DNA of 64,000 nt from Gammaproteobacteria bacterium (GTDB taxonomy: Bacteria > Pseudomonadota > Gammaproteobacteria > Ga0077536): NCBI GenBank assembly GCA_016191285.1, contig JACPPA010000004.1, forward strand, positions 78,871 to 142,870, in the 5' to 3' direction. Below the pieces are notes generated by a model. The model was not told the origin of the DNA and did not search any database. It was given only the letters and a program-made list of their open reading frames with translations. The position numbers and the translations under genes are program-made. This document shows, one piece after another, positions 57,246 through 64,000 of this stretch (positions are counted from its first letter, which is position 1; every line of letters begins with the position of its first letter).

Positions 57246-58046
57246 ATGACGGCTGGCGCCAGCGCTGCGACGAACCTCAAGGTTCAGCGTTCGAACGACA
57301 CGACGATTCGATACACGGCCAGCGGTCCGGCTGGAGGGCCGACCCTGGCTCTCATCCATGGCTGGGCATGCAACCGCAGCGACTTCGACGCGGTGACCAG
57401 CTTCCTCCCCGAGAACTATCGTGTCCTCGCGATCGATCTCGCCGAGCATGGCGAGTCGCGGTCAACGCGAGATGTCTGGACGATCGAAGAGTTCGCTCGG
57501 GACGTGGCGGCGGTGCTGGAGGCCGAGTCAGTGGACACCTGTGTCGTCGTCGGGCATTCCCTCGGTGGAGCGGTAGCTGTCGAAGTCGGTCGGCTGCTTC
57601 CTGACACGGTCTCGCAGGTGGTCGCACTTGACGCCTTGCACTATCTCTTCCTGTTTCCAGCGCTGGACGAACAACAGGCCGACGCGGCGCTGCGGCCGCT
57701 CCACGAAGACTTCGCCGGCGCGGTGCGGGGCCTCGTCGAGGCAGGTTCGCCGCCAGAGACCGATCCAGCTCTCAAGGATTCGTACTTCGAGAAGATGGTG
57801 GCAGTACGGCAGCCCGCGGGCCTGCGTTCAATCGAGGGACTGGTGCACTGGGACATGGACGCAGCGCTGTGCGAGGTGAAGCAGCCGATCACGGTGTTCG
57901 CGGTGCGCGACTTGGTCTCACAGGACGCGATCGACCGCTACGGAGATCGCATGGACATCGTACTCGTCGACTTGGGTAGCCATCACTTCCCGGTGGAGTC
58001 ACCCGAAGGCACGGCCAAGCTTCTGGCCGGGGTGGCAACCAAGTAG
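57246..58046 (+). CDS. Alpha/beta hydrolase
   Basis: A 266-aa alpha/beta hydrolase from ATG 57246 (AAGGAG 6 nt before; the longer frame from 57168 lacks a ribosome site). Oxyanion hole L-I-H-G-W-A-C-N (about residues 37-44), D-L-A-E-H-G-E-S-R, nucleophile elbow G-H-S-L-G-G-A (about 99-105) and terminal His in L-G-S-H-H-F-P. Substrate unknown. Its last 64 bp overlap the end of the convergent FAD monooxygenase gene, an unusually long tail-to-tail overlap. Confidence 0.87.
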   Translation: MTAGASAATNLKVQRSNDTTIRYTASGPAGGPTLALIHGWACNRSDFDAVTSFLPENYRVLAIDLAEHGESRSTRDVWTIEEFARDVAAVLEAESVDTCVVVGHSLGGAVAVEVGRLLPDTVSQVVALDALHYLFLFPALDEQQADAALRPLHEDFAGAVRGLVEAGSPPETDPALKDSYFEKMVAVRQPAGLRSIEGLVHWDMDAALCEVKQPITVFAVRDLVSQDAIDRYGDRMDIVLVDLGSHHFPVESPEGTAKLLAGVATK

Positions 58047-59317
58047 GGCGAGCGGGCGGCCGAAGGTGCCACTGTCGCCGCCGCCAGACCCGGACCGGTG
58101 GCAAAACCGGCCTTGCTGGCATATCCGCGCACAATCGCTTCGCGCCGCGCATAACTCATCACGCTGTTGATATCATCGAAGCCATCGGGTGCGAGTTGCT
58201 CGACGGCGTCGATCACACCCTCTGGGCCGCCGCGCCGATTCGCGCGCACGATTTCGGCGGTCATTGGCAATCGCGTCTGCTCATAAGCCATTAGGGCGTC
58301 TTGCGCATGTTCGGAACTCGCCAACGCATCAACAAGGCAGCGCGCATCGAGGATGGCCTGCGAGGCGCCATTCGATCCCACCGGATACATTGGGTGTGCA
58401 GCATCACCGAGCAAGGTGACGCGGCCGCTCGACCAATGAGGGAGTGGATCGCGATCGCAGGTCGGGTATTCGTAGAACGCTTGTGTTGCAGAAATCAGGT
58501 TCGGCACATCGACATAAGGCACCGAGAACCGTGCCACATGCGGCATCAGTTCCTCGCGCTTGCCGGGCCGCGACCAGTCCTCACGACGCGGCGGCGGCGC
58601 GCTGTCGTCACCGATTTTCACCAGCACCGCCCAATTGGTCAGTCGGCTCTCTGGCCCCGATCCCGCCGCAATGGGATAGACGACTACCTTGGCATTGAGG
58701 CCACCGGCAATGATCATCGATCGTCCGGTCAAAAACACCGGCCAGTCGCGAGCGCCGCGCCATAGCATCAGGCCATCCCAGCACGGCGGGCCTTCGTTGG
58801 GAAACAACGTCTCGCGCACGCGTGAATGGATACCATCGGCGCCGATCAGAATATCGCCGCGCGCAGTGCGGACATGCGCGCCAGCACGATCCAAGAAACG
58901 GGCGGTAACGCTGGCTTCGTCTTGCGTGAAGCTCCCGAGGCGGCAACCAATGTGGATCGCCTCGCGGCCCAGACACTCCTCGACGGCGCGATGAATGACG
59001 CTCTGCAGTCGGCCGCGATGGATTGAGAATTGCGGGACGTCGTGACCGGCGTCGATGCCGCGCGCTTCACGCCAGACTTCCTGGCCATGGCGATTGAGGT
59101 AGTAAAGCTGATCAGTTCGGATCGCGACGTCGTCGAGCTGTTGCAACAGTCCGAGGTCAGCGAGCTCACGGATCGCATGCGGCAGCGTGTTGATGCCGAC
59201 GCCGAGTTCACGGATCGAATCCGACTGTTCGAACAACTCGCAATCAATGCCCCGTGCACGCAGCATCAGCGCGGTTGTAAGGCCGCCAATCCCGCCCCCG
59301 ACGATAATCGCCTTCAT
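57983..59317 (-). CDS. FAD-dependent aromatic monooxygenase (salicylate/3-hydroxybenzoate hydroxylase-like)
   Basis: A 444-aa class A flavoprotein monooxygenase from ATG 59317 (M-K-A-I-I-V-G-G-G-I-G-G-L). FAD motifs: G-G-G-I-G-G-L (7-13), the D-G motif G-A-D-G-I-H-S-R-V-R (about 155-164), and G-D-A-A-H-P-M-Y-P-V-G (about 288-298). The family hydroxylates phenolic acids with NAD(P)H. The last about 35 residues (A-A-A-T-V-A-P-S-A-A-R ...) are low-complexity and come from the antisense of the alpha/beta hydrolase end, so the original C-terminus may have been replaced. Confidence 0.88.
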   Translation of the reverse strand: MKAIIVGGGIGGLTTALMLRARGIDCELFEQSDSIRELGVGINTLPHAIRELADLGLLQQLDDVAIRTDQLYYLNRHGQEVWREARGIDAGHDVPQFSIHRGRLQSVIHRAVEECLGREAIHIGCRLGSFTQDEASVTARFLDRAGAHVRTARGDILIGADGIHSRVRETLFPNEGPPCWDGLMLWRGARDWPVFLTGRSMIIAGGLNAKVVVYPIAAGSGPESRLTNWAVLVKIGDDSAPPPRREDWSRPGKREELMPHVARFSVPYVDVPNLISATQAFYEYPTCDRDPLPHWSSGRVTLLGDAAHPMYPVGSNGASQAILDARCLVDALASSEHAQDALMAYEQTRLPMTAEIVRANRRGGPEGVIDAVEQLAPDGFDDINSVMSYARREAIVRGYASKAGFATGPGLAAATVAPSAARSPYLVATPARSLAVPSGDSTGK

Positions 59318-59365
59318 CACCCAACTCCCACTCAATACGCTATGGCCGCAGCTGAATTCAGGACA

Positions 59366-59482
59366 TCAAAATAAATGTTTAGCGCAGCAGCGCTGATCGA
59401 AGGGATTGCCACGCTGCGGCTGCACTAAGGTGACATGCGCCACGCTATCGTGCAGCTCGAATTCAATGGCCCGCTCGTTCAT
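59366..59482 (-). pseudogene. Duplicated 5' end of the enoyl-CoA hydratase gene
   Basis: From ATG 59482 the frame reads M-N-E-R-A-I-E-F-E-L-H-D-S-V-A-H-V-T-L-V then Q-P-Q-R-G-N-P-F-D-Q-R, nearly identical to the first 33 residues of the crotonase at 53491-54279. It then diverges (C-C-A-K-H-L-F-stop). The upstream flank is also similar. A truncated duplicate lying next to the FAD monooxygenase gene. Confidence 0.72.
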
Positions 59483-59622
59483 TGTGAATGTGCTCCACCG
59501 TGTGTTGTTCACGGAACGTAGCAGCGAGTTTGGATTGGGGCAATTAGCAAGGATGTACTGCATCCATGGTCATCACGATCATTCCCTCAGCGATACCAGC
59601 ACCTAAGTTAAATGCGAGAATG

Positions 59623-59705
59623 GTCATTGCGAGCGACACGAAGCAATCCCGGCCCACGGAGAACCGACGTCAATGGATTTCCGCCGCGCTGCGCACTCCA
59701 ATGAC
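59623..59705. repeat. Intergenic palindromic repeat (CGTCATTGCGAGC type), copy 2, degraded
   Basis: Left arm GTCATTGCGAGCGACACGAA with AGCAATCC; right arm degraded (GGATTTCCGCCGCGCTGCGC). Related to 56592-56674. Confidence 0.5.
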
Positions 59706-59772
59706 TGTTCCCGTGGCGTGTCACGCTCGACTTAAGAGCTGCCCACTCGCGAGCTTGTCGATGCAAATACAT

Positions 59773-60010
59773 TCATGCCGCCGCTTCAATCGTTTCCTCC
59801 GCGGCTTCGTCCAAGACCCGTACGCGGCGCGTTATTCACCGCCGAGTCGCGCCTGCATTCATTGGCGGAACTCGTTGCTGTCGATGAGCTTCGGCCAGCA
59901 TCGATCTCATCGAAGCGGCGCAGAATTTCTTTCTCCCACGCCTCAGCGGCGGCCGTGTCGGTGGACCCATCCAAGATCAATACCAGCGCCCCCAACAACG
60001 CAGTGGACCT
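59773..60010 (-). pseudogene. Degraded addiction-module antitoxin and RelE/ParE toxin remnants
   Basis: On the - strand, A-E-A-W-E-K-E-I-L-R-R-F-D-E-I-D-A-G is a typical end of a PF09720-type addiction-module protein. The expected continuation (K-L-I-D-S-N-E-F-R-Q-stop, TGA at 59859) is in another frame, so a frameshift splits it. Directly after, R-V-R-V-L-D-E-A-A-E-E-T-I-E-A-A-A matches the first strand and helix of ParE/RelE toxins, but a stop (59773) cuts it off. No upstream start is evident. Both parts are dead. Confidence 0.55.
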
Positions 60011-60124
60011 GACGCCGGGATCATTGTGGTGGCGCGGCTCGGTTACTTCGATGGCCAGCACAGATCGCCGCGAGCGTAAGGCGTCAAAAGTAGCCAATCC
60101 GATGGTGTCCGTTAAGCTGTAAGC

Positions 60125-60289
60125 GTGAAGGTTACGCGCTATTTTGAGGCCACCCACAACCGCCCTGGTCGCGCGATGATTCAGGACGCTTGCAATACAC
60201 GCGCGATCCGTGAGCCCATTCGAGAATACGTTCAGACGGACGGACGCATCCAGCGCTGGACGCAAGTGCCAGAATTGGAAAATCGCTAA
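60125..60289 (+). pseudogene. Truncated small hypothetical protein
   Basis: A 54-codon frame from GTG 60125: V-K-V-T-R-Y-F-E-A-T-H-N-R-P-G-R-A, I-R-E-P-I-R-E-Y-V-Q-T-D-G-R-I-Q-R-W and V-P-E-L-E-N-R-stop. I recall longer small proteins with the same E-x-I-Q-S-D-G-R-I-R-R-W core that continue with Y-L-R-V-I-L-L-E-D-G after E-N-R; here a TAA ends it at that point and no continuation is found. Likely a 3'-truncated gene. Confidence 0.45.
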
Positions 60290-60390
60290 TCGAACCGACG
60301 CGGTGCCAGATTGTCACTTAAGCTTTAGTTCAGTGGCCCGCGCGGTTCATCGGCGACATTAGGCCGCGCCGGAACAATTGCGGGAACGCC

Positions 60391-60939
60391 ATGACGAGCA
60401 CCGAACTCACCCACAGACTTGCCCGCGTCGACGACCTCGATGTGCTGAGGGACCTGATGAACGCGGCGATCTCCGAGTTGCAGAAGCCCTTCCTTGACGA
60501 GGGCCAGATTGCCTCGAGTCGAACGATCATGGGGCTGGACACTCAACTCATCGAAGACGGCACGTACTTCATCGTCGAATCAAACGGCAAGCTCGCTGGT
60601 TGTGGCGGCTGGAGCCGCCGCGCTACGCTCTACGGCGGCGATCAGTCGTCGGGGCGTAGCGCTACCCTGTTGGACCCGACAACGGATTCGGCACGCGTGC
60701 GCGCGATGTACACCCATCCCGATCACGTTCGAAAGGGAGTGGGGCGCACGATCTTAGCGCTGTGCGAGGCGGCTGCCGCGCGTGCAGGCTTCAGCAGAGT
60801 CGAACTCATGGCCACGATGGCGGGTGAACCGCTCTATCGCGCCTGCGGCTACGAAGCTATTGAACGTGTGGTAGACGACCGAGGCGGCGCAGCCGTACCT
60901 CTCCTGCGCATGCGCAAATCACTTTTGGGACACTCATGA
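60391..60939 (+). CDS. GNAT family N-acetyltransferase
   Basis: A 182-aa GNAT. Acetyl-CoA motif A is M-Y-T-H-P-D-H-V-R-K-G-V-G-R-T-I-L (about residues 107-123; R/Q-x-x-G-x-G/A). Strand 4 before it is preceded by K-L-A-G-C-G-G-W-S. The end Y-R-A-C-G-Y-E-A-I-E-R-V is the usual final strand-helix. Starts at ATG 60391. The substrate is unknown. It stands alone at the edge of the remnant-rich patch. Confidence 0.88.
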   Translation: MTSTELTHRLARVDDLDVLRDLMNAAISELQKPFLDEGQIASSRTIMGLDTQLIEDGTYFIVESNGKLAGCGGWSRRATLYGGDQSSGRSATLLDPTTDSARVRAMYTHPDHVRKGVGRTILALCEAAAARAGFSRVELMATMAGEPLYRACGYEAIERVVDDRGGAAVPLLRMRKSLLGHS

Positions 60940-61096
60940 CTTCCCCGGCATAATCAAACAGGTCATTCCGCCGCACTTCGCGCCCAGAATCTTTGATTTA
61001 CCGATTTATGGATCACCCCGTCAAGTAGTCACTGGAACTGTGGTCTCGGCTAAGTTGTCCTTGATGGCGCTTGATGCTTCTCTATTTAGCTTCCGA

Positions 61097-61915
61097 TCAC
61101 GGCCACGGCTTCCCCGGCGACAACGCCGCAATCCGCTTCTCGCGATCCGGTTCGAGCACCAATGGATCGTGGGCTGGATAAATGATGTCGCCGCGTAGCG
61201 CGATATCGCGCATGGCGCGTTGCATTTCCTCCAGACCGTAATAGATGCCGGGCGGAATGGCCTTGCGCACATTGAGATCGACCTTGCGCACCATGTCGCC
61301 CACGCAGCCGATCACGCCATCCATCGAATCGATGTAAACACATTGGCTGCCCGGCGTGTGGCTGTTGGGATAGAGCACGCATTCAATGCCGGGGAAAAGA
61401 CGCGTATCGCCTTCGAGCAATTCAACGCGATCCCACAACGTATCGACCATCGCCGCCACGTCTTGCCGATCGTAGAAAAGTTCGCGCGATCCAATATCGA
61501 GAGTGCGCGGACCCATTGGCGCCGCGGCGGCGGCGAGTTCCGAGCGTTGGACTACGATTCGCGCGTTCGGCAACAGCTCACAACCGCCGCAATGATCGTA
61601 GTGCAGGTGCGTGAGAATCACGGTCTTCACTTCTTCAGCTTTCACGCCGTACTTCGCAAGCTGATCGGGCAACGACATACCGAGCGGCAGGCGATGCAGG
61701 CCGAGTCGATGAATACTCATCGCGCGTTCGGCGCTCCGCATGCCGGCGTCGACCAAAATCGGATCGGTGCCACCTTCGATCAAGAACGCGAGGATGGGTA
61801 CCGTCACGCGACCTTGATCCTTGTTCATGCCCCAGAACACGTCGAGCGCGCATCCCACTTCGGCCTCGCCGAGCAACAGCGGTTGCACGCGATATGTTTT
61901 GCTTTCCATTTTCAC
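61097..61915 (-). CDS. Metallo-beta-lactamase-fold hydrolase (N-acyl homoserine lactonase-like)
   Basis: A 272-aa MBL-fold protein. Metal motif T-H-L-H-Y-D-H-C-G-G (H-x-H-x-D-H, about residues 104-113); later His in Y-P-N-S-H-T-P-G and Y-P-A-H-D-P-L complete the two-zinc site. The D-A-G-M-R strand and length fit AHL lactonases (AiiA/AttM type), but many members hydrolyse other lactones or esters. GTG at 61915 has AGGAAA 8 nt upstream; ATG two codons later is possible. It follows a molybdenum hydroxylase gene by 12 bp, so it may hydrolyse that enzyme's product rather than quench signals. Confidence 0.83.
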   Translation of the reverse strand: MKMESKTYRVQPLLLGEAEVGCALDVFWGMNKDQGRVTVPILAFLIEGGTDPILVDAGMRSAERAMSIHRLGLHRLPLGMSLPDQLAKYGVKAEEVKTVILTHLHYDHCGGCELLPNARIVVQRSELAAAAAPMGPRTLDIGSRELFYDRQDVAAMVDTLWDRVELLEGDTRLFPGIECVLYPNSHTPGSQCVYIDSMDGVIGCVGDMVRKVDLNVRKAIPPGIYYGLEEMQRAMRDIALRGDIIYPAHDPLVLEPDREKRIAALSPGKPWP

Positions 61916-61927
61916 GAGATCTGTTTC

Positions 61928-63901
61928 CTACATTGGCGATTTCAACGAACCCGGTTGGCGCGCGCGTGCGGCATCGATCAGGCCCAGGACTCGCTCGGGC
62001 GAGAGCGGGAGCGTGCTCACTTCTACACCGAACGGCGCCAACGCATCTTCCACGGCATGCACTACCGCCGGCGGAACTCCCACCGGCCCGCCCTCACCCA
62101 TGCCTTTACTACCTAACGAGGTGTTCGGTGACGGCGACACCAGATGGTCGATTTCGATCCTCGGCACGTCGGGTGCTTGGGGAATGAGATAGTCCCAGAA
62201 GCCGAGATTCTGCAAATGCCCTTCGGCGTCGTAAACGAGTTCTTCATTGAGCACCGCGCCGATCCCCTGCACACAGCCGCCGATCAACTGTCCTTCGACG
62301 ATGCGGGGATTGATCACGGTGCCGCAATCGTGCGCGGCATACAGCCGTTCGATTTCAATTTTGCCGGTTTCAATATCCACTTCCACAATCGCCGCAAAGC
62401 AACCGCTCGGATGCGTGGTGTAGATGCTGAGCGTGCCGGCTTGATCCGGGACCCAGCGCGCGATCGGGTTAGTCCAGGTGTGGCTGGCTTCGAGGTTAGG
62501 CTCAAATCCTTTGGGCACCGTAACGAGTGGCCCAGGGAAAAGCGACACGGCATTGCCAATCTCACGGAAGGTCAGACGTCTGAACGGTGCGCCCTTCACC
62601 ACCACCGCGCCTTCGAGCAATTCCACATCCTGCGCCGACACTTCCAGCATGTGCGCGCCAATCGCGCTGATTTTTATCGCGAGTGTTCGCGCCGCTTCAA
62701 CCGCGGCCGAGACCCCGAAACTTGCGCCACGACTCGACCAGGCGCCAAGCCCATAGGGGATCCCCTGGGTTTCGCCGAGCACGACGTTGATTCTGGCGGG
62801 CGCCACGCCGAACTCATCGGCCACGACTTGGGCGAGCGTGGTTTCCACCCCTTGACCGATGTCCTGCATGCCGGACAACAGCATGAAGTCTCCTTCCGGC
62901 ATCATGCGCACCGTCGCCGTCTCGTAGCCATTGAATATGCAGTTCGGTACCGCGCCGCCCGAGGGCTCGAGCATCATCGCAAAGCCGACGCCGAGAAAGC
63001 GTCCGTCCTTGCGCGCCGCCGCCTGGCGCGCGCGAAACGCGGGCAAGTCGATGGCCGTTTCGGCCATCGTGAGCAGGCGCGGAAAATCGCCGCTGTCGTA
63101 AATGGGGCCAGTGAGAATTTCGTAGGGAAATTGATCAGCCTGAATGAGATTACGGCGACGAAGTTCATTCGATTCCAAGCCCATTTGGCGCGCCGCGATT
63201 TCCATGAAGCGTTCGATGGCGTAATTTGCGATGTCTTTGCCGTAGCCGCGATACGCGCCATACGGCGCCTTGTTGGTCACCACCGCGACCACTTCGCAAG
63301 CAATGGCCGGTAACCGGTAATTGCCCGCGAGGTAGAACGCCGCCACCAAGAGCTGGCCGGCGCCCGCCGCACGATTGGTACCATCGCAGCCGCAATCGCC
63401 GGTGATCTTCGCGCGCACTCCGAGCAGCGCGCCGTGCGCATCGAACGCACCCTCGAGTTCGCACACATAATCGCGCGCATGAATCGCGGACAACATATGT
63501 TCGGTCCGCGTTTCGCTCCACAATACCGGGCGCCCGGTACGCATCGACAACAAGCACGGAATAACTTCGGCATCCACTTGCAGTTTGATGCCGAAGCCGC
63601 CGCCGACATCGCGTGTGATGACCTGAATTCGCGCTTCGGGAATATCCAGCGTCTGCGCGAGCAGCGTGCGCGACACGTGCGGACTCTGCGTGGACAGTGT
63701 TACCACGAGTCTGTTTTCCATTGGATCGAAATCCGCTAGCGCCACGCGCCCTTCAAGCGGCGTGCCGGTGTAGCGATGCTGTGGGATCTTGGCGGTCACG
63801 CGGTGCGCAGCCTTAGCGAAAGCCTCGGCTATCGGCCCGCGTTCGAAACGCCACTCCAAGCCTGATCGATCCCCACGAAATTTAAGCGAATTCTGGCGCA
63901 T
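61928..63901 (-). CDS. Molybdenum hydroxylase large subunit lacking the N-terminal domain
   Basis: A 657-aa protein of the xanthine dehydrogenase/CoxL family. Mo-cofactor motifs are present: D-V-G-G-G-F-G-I-K (about residues 97-105), A-Y-R-G-Y-G-K (about 220-226), G-M-Q-D-I-G-Q-G and G-M-G-E-G-G-P-V-G-V-P-P with the catalytic Glu. The first residues already correspond to the segment after the hammerhead domain, so about 130 residues usual for the family are missing. An in-frame TGA precedes the ATG 63901 by nine codons, so it is not a wrong start. The missing part may be a separate gene beyond the window. It is followed by the lactonase-like gene. Confidence 0.85.
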   Translation of the reverse strand: MRQNSLKFRGDRSGLEWRFERGPIAEAFAKAAHRVTAKIPQHRYTGTPLEGRVALADFDPMENRLVVTLSTQSPHVSRTLLAQTLDIPEARIQVITRDVGGGFGIKLQVDAEVIPCLLSMRTGRPVLWSETRTEHMLSAIHARDYVCELEGAFDAHGALLGVRAKITGDCGCDGTNRAAGAGQLLVAAFYLAGNYRLPAIACEVVAVVTNKAPYGAYRGYGKDIANYAIERFMEIAARQMGLESNELRRRNLIQADQFPYEILTGPIYDSGDFPRLLTMAETAIDLPAFRARQAAARKDGRFLGVGFAMMLEPSGGAVPNCIFNGYETATVRMMPEGDFMLLSGMQDIGQGVETTLAQVVADEFGVAPARINVVLGETQGIPYGLGAWSSRGASFGVSAAVEAARTLAIKISAIGAHMLEVSAQDVELLEGAVVVKGAPFRRLTFREIGNAVSLFPGPLVTVPKGFEPNLEASHTWTNPIARWVPDQAGTLSIYTTHPSGCFAAIVEVDIETGKIEIERLYAAHDCGTVINPRIVEGQLIGGCVQGIGAVLNEELVYDAEGHLQNLGFWDYLIPQAPDVPRIEIDHLVSPSPNTSLGSKGMGEGGPVGVPPAVVHAVEDALAPFGVEVSTLPLSPERVLGLIDAARARQPGSLKSPM

Positions 63902-64000
63902 GTTGCTTGATACTTTCGATCAATCGCCGGAGCGCGTCGCGAAGGGCAGAGAATGAGCAGCGAAGCCGTTGCTGTAACAATCGAGTGCCGATAAAAAATA

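Noticed and set aside
61097..61915. Quorum-quenching AHL lactonase as a firm call
   Set aside because: The metal motif fits the fold, but many MBL lactonase-like proteins have other substrates and the neighbour is a catabolic oxidoreductase.
62144..63313. A 389-aa protein on the + strand
   Set aside because: It is antisense to a molybdenum hydroxylase with full family motifs and has Arg/His-rich shadow composition.
1..64000. CRISPR arrays, tRNA or rRNA genes
   Set aside because: No regularly spaced direct repeats, cloverleaf-like segments or rRNA-like stretches were noticed on reading; a covariance-model scan would be needed to exclude tRNAs firmly.

Overview
This is a 64 kb stretch of a proteobacterial chromosome, most likely gammaproteobacterial. 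The pointers are a RegB/RegA redox two-component pair, a PEP-CTERM exported protein, an NAD-linked fdsGBACD formate dehydrogenase operon, and intergenic palindromes built on GTGGGAGC-N-GCTTTAGC-type arms that are common in gammaproteobacteria. The lineage is inferred from gene content only. No rRNA, tRNA, CRISPR array, phage or intact insertion sequence was seen.

Layout. 1-1.2 kb: a lipocalin fragment and an SDR oxidoreductase. 1.4-6.8 kb: a decaying accessory patch with three VapC-type toxin-antitoxin (TA) modules, two of whose toxins lack conserved acidic residues, a frameshifted HigA-like antitoxin, a frameshifted Uma2 gene, a split PEP-CTERM gene and its duplicated tail, and a two-gene unit of small membrane proteins. 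6.8-15.5 kb: a catabolic block. A P450 and an alpha/beta hydrolase on + converge on a six-gene - strand run: P450, two amidohydrolases, a SnoaL-like protein, a Rieske oxygenase and a third amidohydrolase. 15.8-20.2 kb: zinc/manganese-type uptake (outer-membrane protein, ZnuA, ZnuB, no ATPase gene) and a second barrel protein. 20.3-22.1 kb: RegB/RegA. 22.3-26.2 kb: a three-subunit molybdenum hydroxylase plus a MoaD-like protein. 26.4-31.1 kb: two aldehyde dehydrogenases, DUF779 and two small proteins, with two related multi-hairpin elements. 31.4-37.3 kb: formate dehydrogenase. 37.5-40 kb: Baeyer-Villiger-type monooxygenase and a 6-oxocamphor-hydrolase-like crotonase.

40.2-45.9 kb holds a compact operon: Fic protein, HSDR_N-like domain plus HsdM methylase (frameshifted between the domains), HsdS, and a TIR-domain protein. 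No HsdR motor/nuclease gene is present, so this is the best candidate for an undescribed defence system. 46-54.3 kb returns to metabolism: molybdopterin oxidoreductase, HEPN-MNT module, P450, GST, luciferase-like flavin oxidoreductase, nitronate monooxygenase, enoyl-CoA hydratase. 54.3-60.3 kb is a second patchwork of repeats, a HigBA module without a normal toxin start, small hydrolase and membrane genes, an FAD monooxygenase, a duplicated crotonase 5' end and dead TA remnants. The last 4 kb has a GNAT, a metallo-beta-lactamase-fold lactonase and an N-terminally short molybdenum hydroxylase large subunit.

Taken together, oxygenases (three P450s, Rieske, BVMO, FAD monooxygenase), ring- or chain-cleaving hydrolases, aldehyde dehydrogenases and molybdenum hydroxylases suggest degradation of cyclic or aromatic (terpenoid- or steroid-like) compounds, with formate oxidation supplying NADH. 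The substrate cannot be read from sequence.
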